From the NCBI RefSeq assembly GCF_007290395.2, contig NZ_CP041656.2, positions 1,302,001-1,366,000 on the forward strand: 64,000 nt of DNA. The letters run 5' to 3'. Positions 27,104 through 36,869 of the stretch are shown piece by piece. Source of the stretch: Bradyrhizobium cosmicum. Lineage in GTDB: Bacteria > Pseudomonadota > Alphaproteobacteria > Rhizobiales > Xanthobacteraceae. Below the pieces are notes generated by a model. The model saw only the letters and a program-made list of their open reading frames with translations. It did not search any database and was not told where the DNA came from. Both the position numbers and the translations under genes were made by a program. Position 1 is the first letter of the stretch, and every line of letters starts with the position of its first letter.

Positions 27104-27196
27104 TGGCGTTGGGGACAACCTTGCGCCGGATTCTCGTCGTGACACAAGTCACGCGGTCGCAATGCTACAATGCAGCTATGACCCGGGGAGGTGCCA

Positions 27197-27598
27197 TTGG
27201 CGGTCAATATGTTGAACATCGCGGGCCTGGAAGGGCTCGACCAGCATGCGCCGGTGGTGATGCTGAACCTGATGCGTTTCCACGATCGCTCGCGCGACGG
27301 CGACGGTTCGGGTTGGGACGCATATCTTCGTTACAGTGAGATCACGGTGCCCATGATCAAGGCACGCGGCGGTACGCTGCTTTGGACCGGCGAGGCGAAA
27401 GCGATCGCACTCGGACCGCACGATGGCAACGACTGGGACTTTGTCGCACTCGTCCATTATCCGTCGCTGGCGGCCTTTCTCGACATGATGACATCGGAGG
27501 CCTACGAGCGCGAGGCCGACCCGCATCGCGTCAACGGCTGCGCCGAGCACGTGATCATCGCGACCAGCGAGGCCTACAGCAAGTTCAGGGTGAAGTAG
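27197..27598 (+). CDS. DUF1330 domain-containing protein
   Basis: About 133 residues with the dimeric alpha-beta-barrel pattern APVVMLNLMRFHDR, YLRYSEITVPMIKARGGTLL and VHYPSLAAFLDMMTSEAYE. GGGGAGG at 27185-27191 is 5 bp from a TTG at 27197, which I prefer; GTG 27191 overlaps that site and ATG 27209 is further away. The family is small, cytoplasmic and of unknown reaction. It is inserted between two related DMT transporter genes and transcribed opposite to them. Confidence 0.82.
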   Translation: MAVNMLNIAGLEGLDQHAPVVMLNLMRFHDRSRDGDGSGWDAYLRYSEITVPMIKARGGTLLWTGEAKAIALGPHDGNDWDFVALVHYPSLAAFLDMMTSEAYEREADPHRVNGCAEHVIIATSEAYSKFRVK

Positions 27599-27612
27599 CG
27601 CGAACTTGCTTA

Positions 27613-27634
27613 CCTTCCCCCTCCAGGGGAGGGT
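27613..27634. terminator. Hairpin between convergent genes
   Basis: CCTTCCCCCTCCAGGGGAGGGT folds with CCTCCCC/GGGGAGG-type pairing about 15 bp beyond the DUF1330 stop and 35 bp beyond the convergent transporter stop. No U-tract follows in either direction. Confidence 0.45.
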
Positions 27635-27668
27635 GAACGCTCATCTGCGTGCTTGAATTGAAGCGTGC

Positions 27669-28601
27669 CTAGCTCGCCTGCTTCCTTGACGCCACGGCCA
27701 CGCCCGACAGCACCAGCGCGAAGCCGATGAAATGGAACGCCTGCGGGTGTTCGCCCAGAAACGCCATCGCCATGATCGAGCCGAACACCGGCACGACGTG
27801 GAAGAACGGCGCCGCGCGGTTGGCGCCGATCAGGCGCACGCCGCGATTGAAGCAGAGATAGGCGAGCGTCGAGGGGAAGACGGCGACGTAGAACAGCGTC
27901 AGCAGGTTCGGCCCGTCGAGCTTCATCAGCGGGCGCGCGGACAATTCCCAGATCTCGAGCGGGATGAGGCAGGCGGCGCCGGCGCCGAAGGTGAAAGCGA
28001 GGAACGACAGGCCGTGCATCGGCGGCCGCTTCAGGGTCAGCACCGAATACAGCGCGAAGATGATCAGCGCGGCGATGAAGATGACGTCGCCCTTGTTGAA
28101 CGCGATGTTCGACAGCGTGGTGAAATCGCCATGCAGCAGGATGGTCAGCACGCCGCACATCGACAGCCCCACGCCGAACGCCTGCGCCGCGGTGAGCCTG
28201 ATGCCGAGGATGGCCAGCGACCACAGCGCCACGACCAGCGGCGCGGCCGATTGCAGCAGCAGCGTGTTGAGCGCCTGCGTATGTTCCAGCGCCCAGTATT
28301 GCAGCGTGTTGAAGGCGCCGATGCCGGTGATCGACAGCACGATCATGAGGCCGAGCCTGCTGCGGATCGCGGGCCAGTCCCGGGCGAGGTGCTTCCAGGC
28401 GAACGGCAGCACCAGCAGAAAGGCGAAGGTCCAGCGCAGGAACGACAGCGTCACCGGCGGGATGTGGCCGGCGGCGAGTCGCCCGACAATGGCGTTGCCG
28501 GCCCAGCACAGCGCGGTGATGCTGAGCAGCAGATAAGGCTGGTTGGCGATCCAGCTATGGCCGGATGTTTCGGTGCTCGTGGTCTGGCCGGTGGCGGACA
28601 T
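27669..28601 (-). CDS. DMT superfamily transporter (EamA family), paralogue 2
   Basis: 310 residues from ATG 28601 with ten membrane helices in two EamA repeats (IANQPYLLLSITALCWAGNA; ILGIRLTAAQAFGVGLSMCG). Substrate unknown. The sequence parallels the neighbour at 26168-27103 along its length, pointing to a local duplication. A longer in-frame start at 28691 lacks a ribosome site. The next gene in the same direction, the P-type ATPase, ends 163 bp upstream. Confidence 0.9.
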   Translation of the reverse strand: MSATGQTTSTETSGHSWIANQPYLLLSITALCWAGNAIVGRLAAGHIPPVTLSFLRWTFAFLLVLPFAWKHLARDWPAIRSRLGLMIVLSITGIGAFNTLQYWALEHTQALNTLLLQSAAPLVVALWSLAILGIRLTAAQAFGVGLSMCGVLTILLHGDFTTLSNIAFNKGDVIFIAALIIFALYSVLTLKRPPMHGLSFLAFTFGAGAACLIPLEIWELSARPLMKLDGPNLLTLFYVAVFPSTLAYLCFNRGVRLIGANRAAPFFHVVPVFGSIMAMAFLGEHPQAFHFIGFALVLSGVAVASRKQAS

Positions 28602-28763
28602 TGTGATTGTTATGGTCCCGCGTCGATAGCGCCGAGACCCCGGCCCGGGGCGATCCGGGCCGGCTGATCGCCCGGCCCCGCTCAAAGACACGGAAAAGCG
28701 CCCGATATCAATGGTGCGAGGCGCATCGCGACCATGCGCAGTGCGATGCGGCAGGAACCGCGT

Positions 28764-31265
28764 TCAATCCTTTCGTCCGGTGCGGATCGCAAACGGCTTC
28801 AGCAGCTCCGCGCAGGCGAGATAGACGACGACCAGAAGCGCGATGCCGGCCATCATGAGCGGAGGCGGCGTGACGAAGCCGAACCAGGCACCGACCGGCG
28901 TGAACGGCACCACCATCGCGACCAGCAGGGCGACCAGGGAGGAAGCCGACAGCAACGGATCCGGCCAGTTGCGCCACGGCCGCCCATTAGTTCGGATGAT
29001 GAAAATGACCAGGATCTGGGTCGCCATGGATTCGATGAACCAGGCGGTGCGGAATTCCTCCGGTGAGGCCTTGAACAGGTAGAGCAGGGCGCCAAAGGTC
29101 AGGAAGTCGAACACCGACGACAGCGGCCCCATGATCGCGGCGAAGCGTGCCAGCCGCCTCATGCTCCACACCTGCGGCTGCGCCGTGGCCCGCTTTGAGA
29201 CGCGGTCGAAGGGAATGCCGAGCTCGGAGAGGTCGTAGAGCAGATTGTTAAGCAGGATTTGCGTCGGCAGCATCGGCAGGAACGGCAGCGCGATGGAGGC
29301 GATCGCCATCGACAGCATGTTGCCGAAATTCGAGCTTGCGCCCATGCGCACATATTTCAGGATGTTCGCGAAGGTGCGCCGGCCTTCCTCGACGCCGTCG
29401 GCGACGACTTCGAGATCCGAGGCGAGCAGGATCATGTCGGCGGCCGCCTGCGCCACGCCGGTTGCACCGTCGACCGACAGGCCGACATCGGCGACTTTCA
29501 GGGCCGGCGCGTCGTTGATGCCGTCGCCGAGGAAGCCGACCACCTCGCCGCCCGCCTGCAGCGCCTTCACGATGCGCGATTTCTGGTCCGGCGCGAGCCG
29601 GCCGAAGGCGTCGACGGAGCGCACCTGCACGGCGAGCGCCTCGTCGCTGAGCTCGGCAATGTCGGCGCCCGACAGCACGCGCTCGGGGTTGAGGCCGACC
29701 AGGCCCGCGAGCCGCTTCACCACCACGGGATCGTCGCCCGAAAGGATCTTCAGTGCCACGCCGCTCGCCGCGAGCCGGGCGATGGCGGCCGCGGCCGTCG
29801 GCTTCGGCGGGTCGGCAAAGGCGCAAAGACCCTCGAAGACGAGATCGGTCTCGTCCTCGGTTTCGACCTCGCGCGTTGCGCCGGTCCAGGGGCGCGAAGC
29901 GAGGGCGATGCAGCGCAGGCCCTCTGCCGCGAGCTGATGCACGCGCGTCATTGCGGCGGCGCGCGCGCTCTCGTCCATTGTGCACAATGCGAGCACGGCT
30001 TCGGGCGCGCCCTTGACGATGAGCAGCGCGCCTTCGGGACCGGTCGCGAGCACCGATCCCAGTCGCCGCGAAAAGTCGAACGCCTGCCGGCCCACTAGCG
30101 TCCAGCCCTGCGCGGCATTGGACTGGCCGGCAACCAGCGCCGCATCGAGCGAGCCGCGATCGCCGCCGAGCGTCGCCGCGATGGCGCCGAGCTGCGCGGC
30201 CCGCATATTGTCCTTGCCCGCAGCGTCGAGGCTTTTTGCCAGCGTGATCTCGGCCGAGGTCAGCGTGCCCGTCTTGTCCGTGCACAGGACGGTCATGGCG
30301 CCGAGGTCGTGGATCGCGGCGAGCCGCTTCACGATCACCTTGCGGCGGGCCATGCGTAATGCGCCGCGCGACAGCGTCACCGTCGTAATCATCGGCAGCA
30401 GCTCCGGGGTCAGCCCGACTGCGAGCGCGACCGAGAACAGCAGCGAGTCCATCACCGGGCGGCCGAACACGACGCGGACGGTGAGCACGACCAGCACCAG
30501 CGCCAACGTGGCGCGCGCGATCACGAGGCCGAATTCTCGCAGGTCGCGTTCAAACGGCGAGGGTGTCTGCGCTTCGGCAAGCGCGGACGCCGCCGCTCCG
30601 AATACGGTGTCGCGGCCGGTCCTGACCACGAGCGCGATGGCCTCGCCGGTCTGTGCCACGGCGCCGCGGAACAGCGCATTCGATGTATCGTTAGGCTCGG
30701 TGACCGCGCCGGCGTGCTTCTGCACCGGATACGGCTCGCCGGTGAGCGCTGCTTCGCCCGCGGTGAAGGCCGTGCTCTCCAGGATCAGCCCATCCGCAGG
30801 AATGATGTCGCCGGAGCGGACGCGCAGGACGTCGCCGGGTACGACGTGATCGACGTCGATCTCGCGGAAGGCGCCGTCGCGCCTGACCTCGGCCTTGAGC
30901 GCGACCGAGCGGCGGAGGATTTCCGCGGCGCGGATCGCATGGCCCTCCTGGATGGTGTCCAGCCCGATCGAGAGCGTCAGGATCAGGACGATGATGAGCC
31001 CGCCGATCTCGTCGCCGGTGAGCATCGAGACGATGCCGGCCACCAGCAGGATCAGCGACAGCGGCTCGAGCAGCCGGCGCAGGATCGCGCGCATGGCGCC
31101 CTCGATGCGCGGCGGCGCGTCGCTGTTGGCTCCGAAGCGGTCGAGGCGTTCGGCGGCCTCGCTCGCGGTCAGGCCTTGCAGCCCGCAACCGAGCTGGGTG
31201 CCGAGATCGTCGGGTGAAAAACGCCAGAAGCTGTCTCGGGCGGCGTGCGTCGGATCATCGGCCAC
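28764..31265 (-). CDS. mgtA: P-type ATPase, MgtA/MgtB-like magnesium transporter
   Basis: 833 residues. The phosphorylation motif CTDKTGTLTS has Asp330; the actuator loop reads AALTGEPYPVQKHAG; the hinge is GDGINDAPALK. The membrane signature VGLTPELLPMITTVTLSRGA is that of the P3B magnesium importers. The protein starts with a cytoplasmic segment (LGCGLQGLTASEAAERL) as in P2/P3 pumps. GTG 31265 is the start, with GGAG upstream. The chain is somewhat shorter than E. coli MgtA (about 900). Divergent from the LTXXQ gene across 188 bp; no mgtL-like leader or Mg riboswitch was recognised. Confidence 0.88.
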   Translation of the reverse strand: MADDPTHAARDSFWRFSPDDLGTQLGCGLQGLTASEAAERLDRFGANSDAPPRIEGAMRAILRRLLEPLSLILLVAGIVSMLTGDEIGGLIIVLILTLSIGLDTIQEGHAIRAAEILRRSVALKAEVRRDGAFREIDVDHVVPGDVLRVRSGDIIPADGLILESTAFTAGEAALTGEPYPVQKHAGAVTEPNDTSNALFRGAVAQTGEAIALVVRTGRDTVFGAAASALAEAQTPSPFERDLREFGLVIARATLALVLVVLTVRVVFGRPVMDSLLFSVALAVGLTPELLPMITTVTLSRGALRMARRKVIVKRLAAIHDLGAMTVLCTDKTGTLTSAEITLAKSLDAAGKDNMRAAQLGAIAATLGGDRGSLDAALVAGQSNAAQGWTLVGRQAFDFSRRLGSVLATGPEGALLIVKGAPEAVLALCTMDESARAAAMTRVHQLAAEGLRCIALASRPWTGATREVETEDETDLVFEGLCAFADPPKPTAAAAIARLAASGVALKILSGDDPVVVKRLAGLVGLNPERVLSGADIAELSDEALAVQVRSVDAFGRLAPDQKSRIVKALQAGGEVVGFLGDGINDAPALKVADVGLSVDGATGVAQAAADMILLASDLEVVADGVEEGRRTFANILKYVRMGASSNFGNMLSMAIASIALPFLPMLPTQILLNNLLYDLSELGIPFDRVSKRATAQPQVWSMRRLARFAAIMGPLSSVFDFLTFGALLYLFKASPEEFRTAWFIESMATQILVIFIIRTNGRPWRNWPDPLLSASSLVALLVAMVVPFTPVGAWFGFVTPPPLMMAGIALLVVVYLACAELLKPFAIRTGRKD

Positions 31266-31453
31266 AGCCAGCTCCGGGAATTTTCATGCGAGGGACACGG
31301 TCAGGGACGATCGAATGTGACAGGCAGTCGAAGCCGATGACGGCACACTCTCATCTCATCCATCAATTCGGCGATCGGAAATTGAGCCATGTCAATTGCT
31401 CCACCGGCCGGCGGGCTAGCCTGTCGAGGCCTGCATGAAGAAGGAGCGGCGTC

Positions 31454-31972
31454 ATGGTTGCAAGCATCCGGGTCGCACTGGCCGTATCCATCGCATTGAT
31501 TGCCTCGGCACAGTTCACGGCCGCGACGGCTCAGCCCGCCGGCGGCGGTGCCTTCATGGGACCCGGCATGATGGGCTCCGGGATGATGGGAGGCATGATG
31601 GGCCGCCATGGCTTCGGCGCGATGTGCAATCCCGGAATGGCGGGTTTCGCCGAATGGCGCGCCGACCGGCTGGTGGACAAGATCAAGCTGACCGATGCGC
31701 AGCGCGCCAAGTTCGACGAGTTCAAGGCGGCAGCCGTGAAGTCGAGCGAGACCATGCGCAGCGCCTGCGTGGCCGACGTGCCCAAGACCATCGTCGGGCG
31801 CGCCGAGGCGATGGAGAAGCGCATGGACACGATGCTGCAGGCGATCAAGACCATGCGGCCCGCATTGGAGGCGTTCTACGCGACCTTGACCGATGAGCAG
31901 AAGGCCAAGCTGGATTCGACCCAGGGTCCAGGTCAGGGCCACGGTTTCTGGCGCTGGCGCGACAATTGGTGA
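31454..31972 (+). CDS. Met-rich periplasmic LTXXQ (Spy/CpxP-like) protein
   Basis: 172 residues. A signal peptide (SIALIASAQFTAATAQ) precedes a Met/Gly-rich stretch (GPGMMGSGMMGGMMGRHG) that could bind copper or other soft metals. The helical part holds two LTxxQ-type motifs, KLTDAQRAKFDEF and TLTDEQKAKLD, as in Spy/CpxP periplasmic chaperones. It ends GFWRWRDNW. AAGGAG lies 10 bp before the ATG. It is 150 bp upstream of an adaptor-permease-ATPase operon in the same direction. Confidence 0.85.
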   Translation: MVASIRVALAVSIALIASAQFTAATAQPAGGGAFMGPGMMGSGMMGGMMGRHGFGAMCNPGMAGFAEWRADRLVDKIKLTDAQRAKFDEFKAAAVKSSETMRSACVADVPKTIVGRAEAMEKRMDTMLQAIKTMRPALEAFYATLTDEQKAKLDSTQGPGQGHGFWRWRDNW

Positions 31973-32122
31973 GCGCAGCAAGCCGCGGTTGACCTATCGC
32001 AATCCGGTCCGTTGCGTCCGGATTAGTCTGCGGTCGTCCACGCCGTTCGAGCGGCCGGATCATCGAAATCAGCAAAGAGACGGTCGCGTCGCCGGATTTG
32101 GCGCGATCCGCGTGGCGTTGTC

Positions 32123-33388
32123 ATGGTCGAGCAAGCAATGATCCTGCCGAACAAGAGCCGGTCTCCCCTGGCGGCTTTGTGGACGGGATTTCTCAGTCAC
32201 AAATGGTTCATCCTGGCCGTCGTGGCCCTGTTGGCGTTGGGGCTCTGGCAGGGCGTGCGAGTCATCCTCGGACCCGCCATCGTGGTCGATCAGGTCAAGA
32301 GCGGTCGCCTGGTCGAGACCGTGGTTGCGAGCGGCCATGTCGAGACGCCTTACCGGGTCGAGATCGGCAGCCAGATCACCGGCACGGTGCAGGAGGTGCT
32401 GGTCCAGCAGGGCGAAAAGGTCACCAAGGGCCAGCCGCTGATCTCGCTGGAGGCGCGCGAATTGAAAGCGGCCGTGGTGCAGGCGCAGGGCGCGGTGGCG
32501 CAGGCCGAGGCCCGCATCAGGCAGCTCGAGGAATTGACGCTTCCCTCGGCGAGGGAAGCGCTGACGCAGGCCAATGCGACCTTGCTCAACGCGCAGCAGA
32601 CCTACGACCGCACCGCGCAGCTCGAACGCAACGGCTATGCGACGCGCGCGGCGCTCGACGAGGCGCAGAAGACGCTCGATGTCGCGCGTGCGGCGAAGCG
32701 CTCGGCCGAGTTCCAGGTCTATACGGCGAGCAGCGGCGGCAGCGACTACGTGATGGCGCAGACCCAGGCCAACCAGGCGCGCGCCAATCTCGATACGGCG
32801 GAGTCCCGGCTCGGTTATGCCACGATCGCCGCGCCCCGCGACGGCGTTCTCATCACGCGCAGCGTCGAGCGCGGCACGGTGGTGCAGCCCGGCAAGGCGC
32901 TGCTCGTGCTGGCGCCGGCTGGCGACGTTCAGCTCGTGCTGCAGATCGACGAGCGCAATCTCGGCAAGATCGCGCTCGGGCAGAAGGCGATCGCCTCGGC
33001 GGACGCCTATCCGGATCGGCGCTTTCCTGCCGTCATCACCTACGTCAACCCTGGCGTCGACATCTCACGCGCGTCCGTCGAGGTGAAACTGACGGTCGCC
33101 GATCCGCCGGACTATTTGCGCCAGGACATGACCGTCTCGGTCGATATCGAAATCGCCGCGCGGGACGATGCGTTGGTCCTGCCGTTGCGCTCCGTGCACG
33201 ATGTCCTGTCCGGCACCCCCTGGGTGCTCGGCATCAAGGACGGTCGCGCCACGCAGCGGCCGGTGAAGATCGGCCTGCGCGGCAACAGTCATATCGAAAT
33301 CACCGACGGCCTTGCCGCCGGCGACGTCGCGATTCCGCAGAGCTCGGGCGTTCTGACCGGCCAGCGCGTGCGGCCGGTGCTGCAATGA
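32123..33388 (+). CDS. HlyD/MacA-type periplasmic adaptor of an ABC efflux system
   Basis: 421 residues. One membrane anchor (WFILAVVALLALGLWQGV, about 31-48) is followed by a lipoyl-like half (GTVQEVLVQQGEKVTKGQPL), a helical hairpin (VVQAQGAVAQAEARIRQLEE), a second lipoyl half (YATIAAPRDGVLITRSVERG) and a beta-barrel domain. This is the membrane-fusion protein that links an inner-membrane ABC pump to an outer channel. The next gene overlaps its stop (ATGA). Alternative start ATG 32138. No TolC gene is adjacent. Confidence 0.9.
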   Translation: MVEQAMILPNKSRSPLAALWTGFLSHKWFILAVVALLALGLWQGVRVILGPAIVVDQVKSGRLVETVVASGHVETPYRVEIGSQITGTVQEVLVQQGEKVTKGQPLISLEARELKAAVVQAQGAVAQAEARIRQLEELTLPSAREALTQANATLLNAQQTYDRTAQLERNGYATRAALDEAQKTLDVARAAKRSAEFQVYTASSGGSDYVMAQTQANQARANLDTAESRLGYATIAAPRDGVLITRSVERGTVVQPGKALLVLAPAGDVQLVLQIDERNLGKIALGQKAIASADAYPDRRFPAVITYVNPGVDISRASVEVKLTVADPPDYLRQDMTVSVDIEIAARDDALVLPLRSVHDVLSGTPWVLGIKDGRATQRPVKIGLRGNSHIEITDGLAAGDVAIPQSSGVLTGQRVRPVLQ

Positions 33389-34611
33389 ACCGCTGGCTGC
33401 CGTTCGAATGGACCATGGCCGTGCGCTTCCTGCGCGAGGGCCGGCTGCAGACCATCTTCATCATCGGCGGCATCTCGATCGGTGTCGCCGTCATCGTCTT
33501 CATGTCGGCGATGCTCGCGGGGCTCCAGGCGAACTTCATCAAGCGCGTGCTGACCTCGCAGCCGCAGATCCAGCTGCTCGCGCCAGATCAGGTCGCGCGT
33601 CCGCTGCGCCACGGCGCGGGCGAGATCGAGGACGCAGTGGTGCAGCGTCCGAGCCAGCGGGTGATCTCGATCGATCAATGGCCGAAGATCAGGACCCAGA
33701 TGCAGGCGATGCCCGAGGTGGTCGCGGTGTCGCCGACGATCCTCGGCTCGGTGCTCGCGGTGCGCGGCGACGCGAGCCGCTCGGTGAATCTGTCGGGCGT
33801 CGAGCCGGACTCCTACTTCAAGATCGTCAAGGTGCCGGATTATATCGTCGCGGGCGAGGCGCGCCTGACCAGCGAGGACATCATCATCGGCGTCGAACTG
33901 GCGAAGGATCTGGGAGCCACTGTCGGCGACAAGCTCAACGTCCGCGCGGCCTCGGGCGCAACGCGCGTGCTTACGGTCTCCGGTCTCGTCGATCTCGGCA
34001 ACAAGAGCGTCAACCAGCGCGTCTGCTACGCCGCGCTGCGCACCGCGCAGTCGCTGCTCGGCATGATCGGCGGCATCACCACCATCGACATCACGGTCCG
34101 TGACATCTACGCGGCCGAAGAGATCGCCCAGCGCATCCAGGCCGCCAACGTGGTCGAGGCCGACAGCTGGATCAAGACCAATGCACAGTTCTTCACCGCG
34201 GTGCAGGCCCAGCAGAACACCAACACGTTGATCCGTCTGTTCGTCGGCCTGTCCGTCGCGTTCGGCATCGCAGCGGTGCTGGTCGTCTCGGTGATCCAGC
34301 GCTCGAAGGACATCGGCATCCTGCGCGCGATGGGCACCTCGCGCGGCCAGATCCTGCGCGTGTTCCTGGTGCAGGGCGGCCTGCTTGGCTTCGTCGGCTC
34401 GCTGTTCGGGGCAGCGATGGGCGCGTTCGCGCTGGTCTATTGGCATTCGGTGGCACGCCAGGCCGACGGCACCGAACTGTTTCCGTTGATCCTGGAGCGA
34501 AGCCTGTTCGTCTACACTGCCATGCTCGCCACCGTCACCGGCCTCTTGGCCGCGATGGCGCCTGCGGTCCGCGCCGCCAAGCTCGATCCGGTGGTGGCGA
34601 TCCGTGGCTAG
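33385..34611 (+). CDS. ABC transporter permease, FtsX/MacB-DevC type
   Basis: 408 residues. The first helix ([20 protein letters not shown]) is followed by a large periplasmic MacB_PCD domain (about 45-275), then three C-terminal helices in the FtsX domain ([40 protein letters not shown]). This topology fits MacB/DevC/LolC permeases acting on lipids, peptides or macrolides. The ATG at 33385 overlaps the adaptor stop and the 3' end overlaps the ATPase start by 8 bp, so all three are coupled. Confidence 0.9.
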   Translation: MNRWLPFEWTMAVRFLREGRLQTIFIIGGISIGVAVIVFMSAMLAGLQANFIKRVLTSQPQIQLLAPDQVARPLRHGAGEIEDAVVQRPSQRVISIDQWPKIRTQMQAMPEVVAVSPTILGSVLAVRGDASRSVNLSGVEPDSYFKIVKVPDYIVAGEARLTSEDIIIGVELAKDLGATVGDKLNVRAASGATRVLTVSGLVDLGNKSVNQRVCYAALRTAQSLLGMIGGITTIDITVRDIYAAEEIAQRIQAANVVEADSWIKTNAQFFTAVQAQQNTNTLIRLFVGLSVAFGIAAVLVVSVIQRSKDIGILRAMGTSRGQILRVFLVQGGLLGFVGSLFGAAMGAFALVYWHSVARQADGTELFPLILERSLFVYTAMLATVTGLLAAMAPAVRAAKLDPVVAIRG

Positions 34612-35287
34612 CGAGATCCTCCGCCTCGAGAACGTGTGCAAGGCCTACAATGTCGGCCTGCCGACCGAAACCGAGGTGCTGCATGGCATCGACCTCAAGC
34701 TCGACCATGGCGAGTTCCTGGCGCTGATCGGGCCCTCCGGTTCGGGCAAGAGCACGCTGCTCAACATCGTCGGCCTGCTGGACCGGCCGACCTCCGGCCG
34801 CCTGCTGATCAAGGGGCAGGACACCGCCGCGCTCGGCGACGCCGAAATCACCCGCCTGCGCGGCCACACCATCGGGTTCATCTTCCAGTATCACCTCCTG
34901 ATCTCGGCCTTCACCGCGCGGGAGAACGTCATGATGCCGATGCTGGCTGATCGCGGCTTTCCCAGCGCGGAGATCGAGGCGCGGGCGAACCATCTGCTGG
35001 GGCAGGTCGGGCTGGAGAAATTCGCCGGCAACCTCGCCAACAACATGTCGGGCGGTCAGCAGCAGCGGGTGGCGGTGGCGCGCGCGCTGGCGATGAATCC
35101 CGATCTCGTGCTGGCCGACGAGCCGACCGGCAATCTCGACACCAAGTCGGCCGACGCCGTGTTCGAGCTGATGCGGCAGGTGAACCGCGACAGCGGCACG
35201 AGCTTTCTGCTGGTGACCCACAACATGGACCTCGCGCGGCGCTGCGACCGTATCATCGAGGTGGTCGACGGCCGCATCAGGGCTTGA
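34604..35287 (+). CDS. ABC transporter ATP-binding protein, LolD/DevA-like
   Basis: 227 residues. Walker A is GPSGSGKST, the Q-loop is [20 protein letters not shown], the signature is [16 protein letters not shown] and Walker B is [12 protein letters not shown], with H-loop VTHNMD. This matches the LolD/MacB/DevA ATPase subfamily. It starts at GTG 34604, 8 bp inside the permease gene. With the adaptor and permease it forms a DevBCA/MacAB-like tripartite exporter. An intrinsic terminator follows directly. Confidence 0.92.
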   Translation: MASEILRLENVCKAYNVGLPTETEVLHGIDLKLDHGEFLALIGPSGSGKSTLLNIVGLLDRPTSGRLLIKGQDTAALGDAEITRLRGHTIGFIFQYHLLISAFTARENVMMPMLADRGFPSAEIEARANHLLGQVGLEKFAGNLANNMSGGQQQRVAVARALAMNPDLVLADEPTGNLDTKSADAVFELMRQVNRDSGTSFLLVTHNMDLARRCDRIIEVVDGRIRA

Positions 35288-35298
35288 GGCCATCGAGC

Positions 35299-35320
35299 CT
35301 GCCCACGGGGCAGATTTTTA
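35299..35320 (+). terminator. Rho-independent terminator after the ABC exporter operon
   Basis: CTGCCC-ACG-GGGCAG forms a perfect 6-bp stem (35299-35313) and is followed by ATTTTTA. It begins 12 bp after the ATPase stop. Confidence 0.8.
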
Positions 35321-35460
35321 GGGGATATCAAAGGCTTGGATCGCGCTTTGGGCCCGAAAAAAGCCCCGTTCTTGCTTGCCTAGAGAGGCTGCTTCCTTTA
35401 TCCGGTGGGACCGCCTCGCGTGCGAACGGCCTTTGGCCGGGAATTGGGCTGGGCACAGGT

Positions 35461-35502
35461 ATGATCCCGGAAAAGTGGGTCCCGGTTTTCCGTTTGGATC
35501 AT
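35461..35502. repeat. Short palindromic repeat, family D (ATGATCC...GGATCAT)
   Basis: ATGATCC and GGATCAT form the outer arms and CCGGAAAA and GGTTTTCCG the inner arms of one hairpin of about 42 bp. This type of element is recalled as very abundant between genes in Bradyrhizobium and related genera. It lies 38 bp before the purA start, within its leader. Confidence 0.7.
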
Positions 35503-35515
35503 GCCACTTACATAG

Positions 35516-36832
<1,317 letters not shown>

Positions 36833-36869
36833 CGATCTCTTACCAGGCCGCGGATATAGTTGAGTTGAA

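Noticed and set aside
31266..31453. Possible magnesium riboswitch or leader between mgtA and the LTXXQ gene
   Set aside because: No M-box or mgtL-like feature could be recognised; only scattered CAATT half-sites are visible.
32098..34611. Long frame reading through the adaptor gene into the permease
   Set aside because: The N-terminal part is out of frame with the adaptor domain and Arg-rich; the real permease starts at 33385 with a coupled ATGA.
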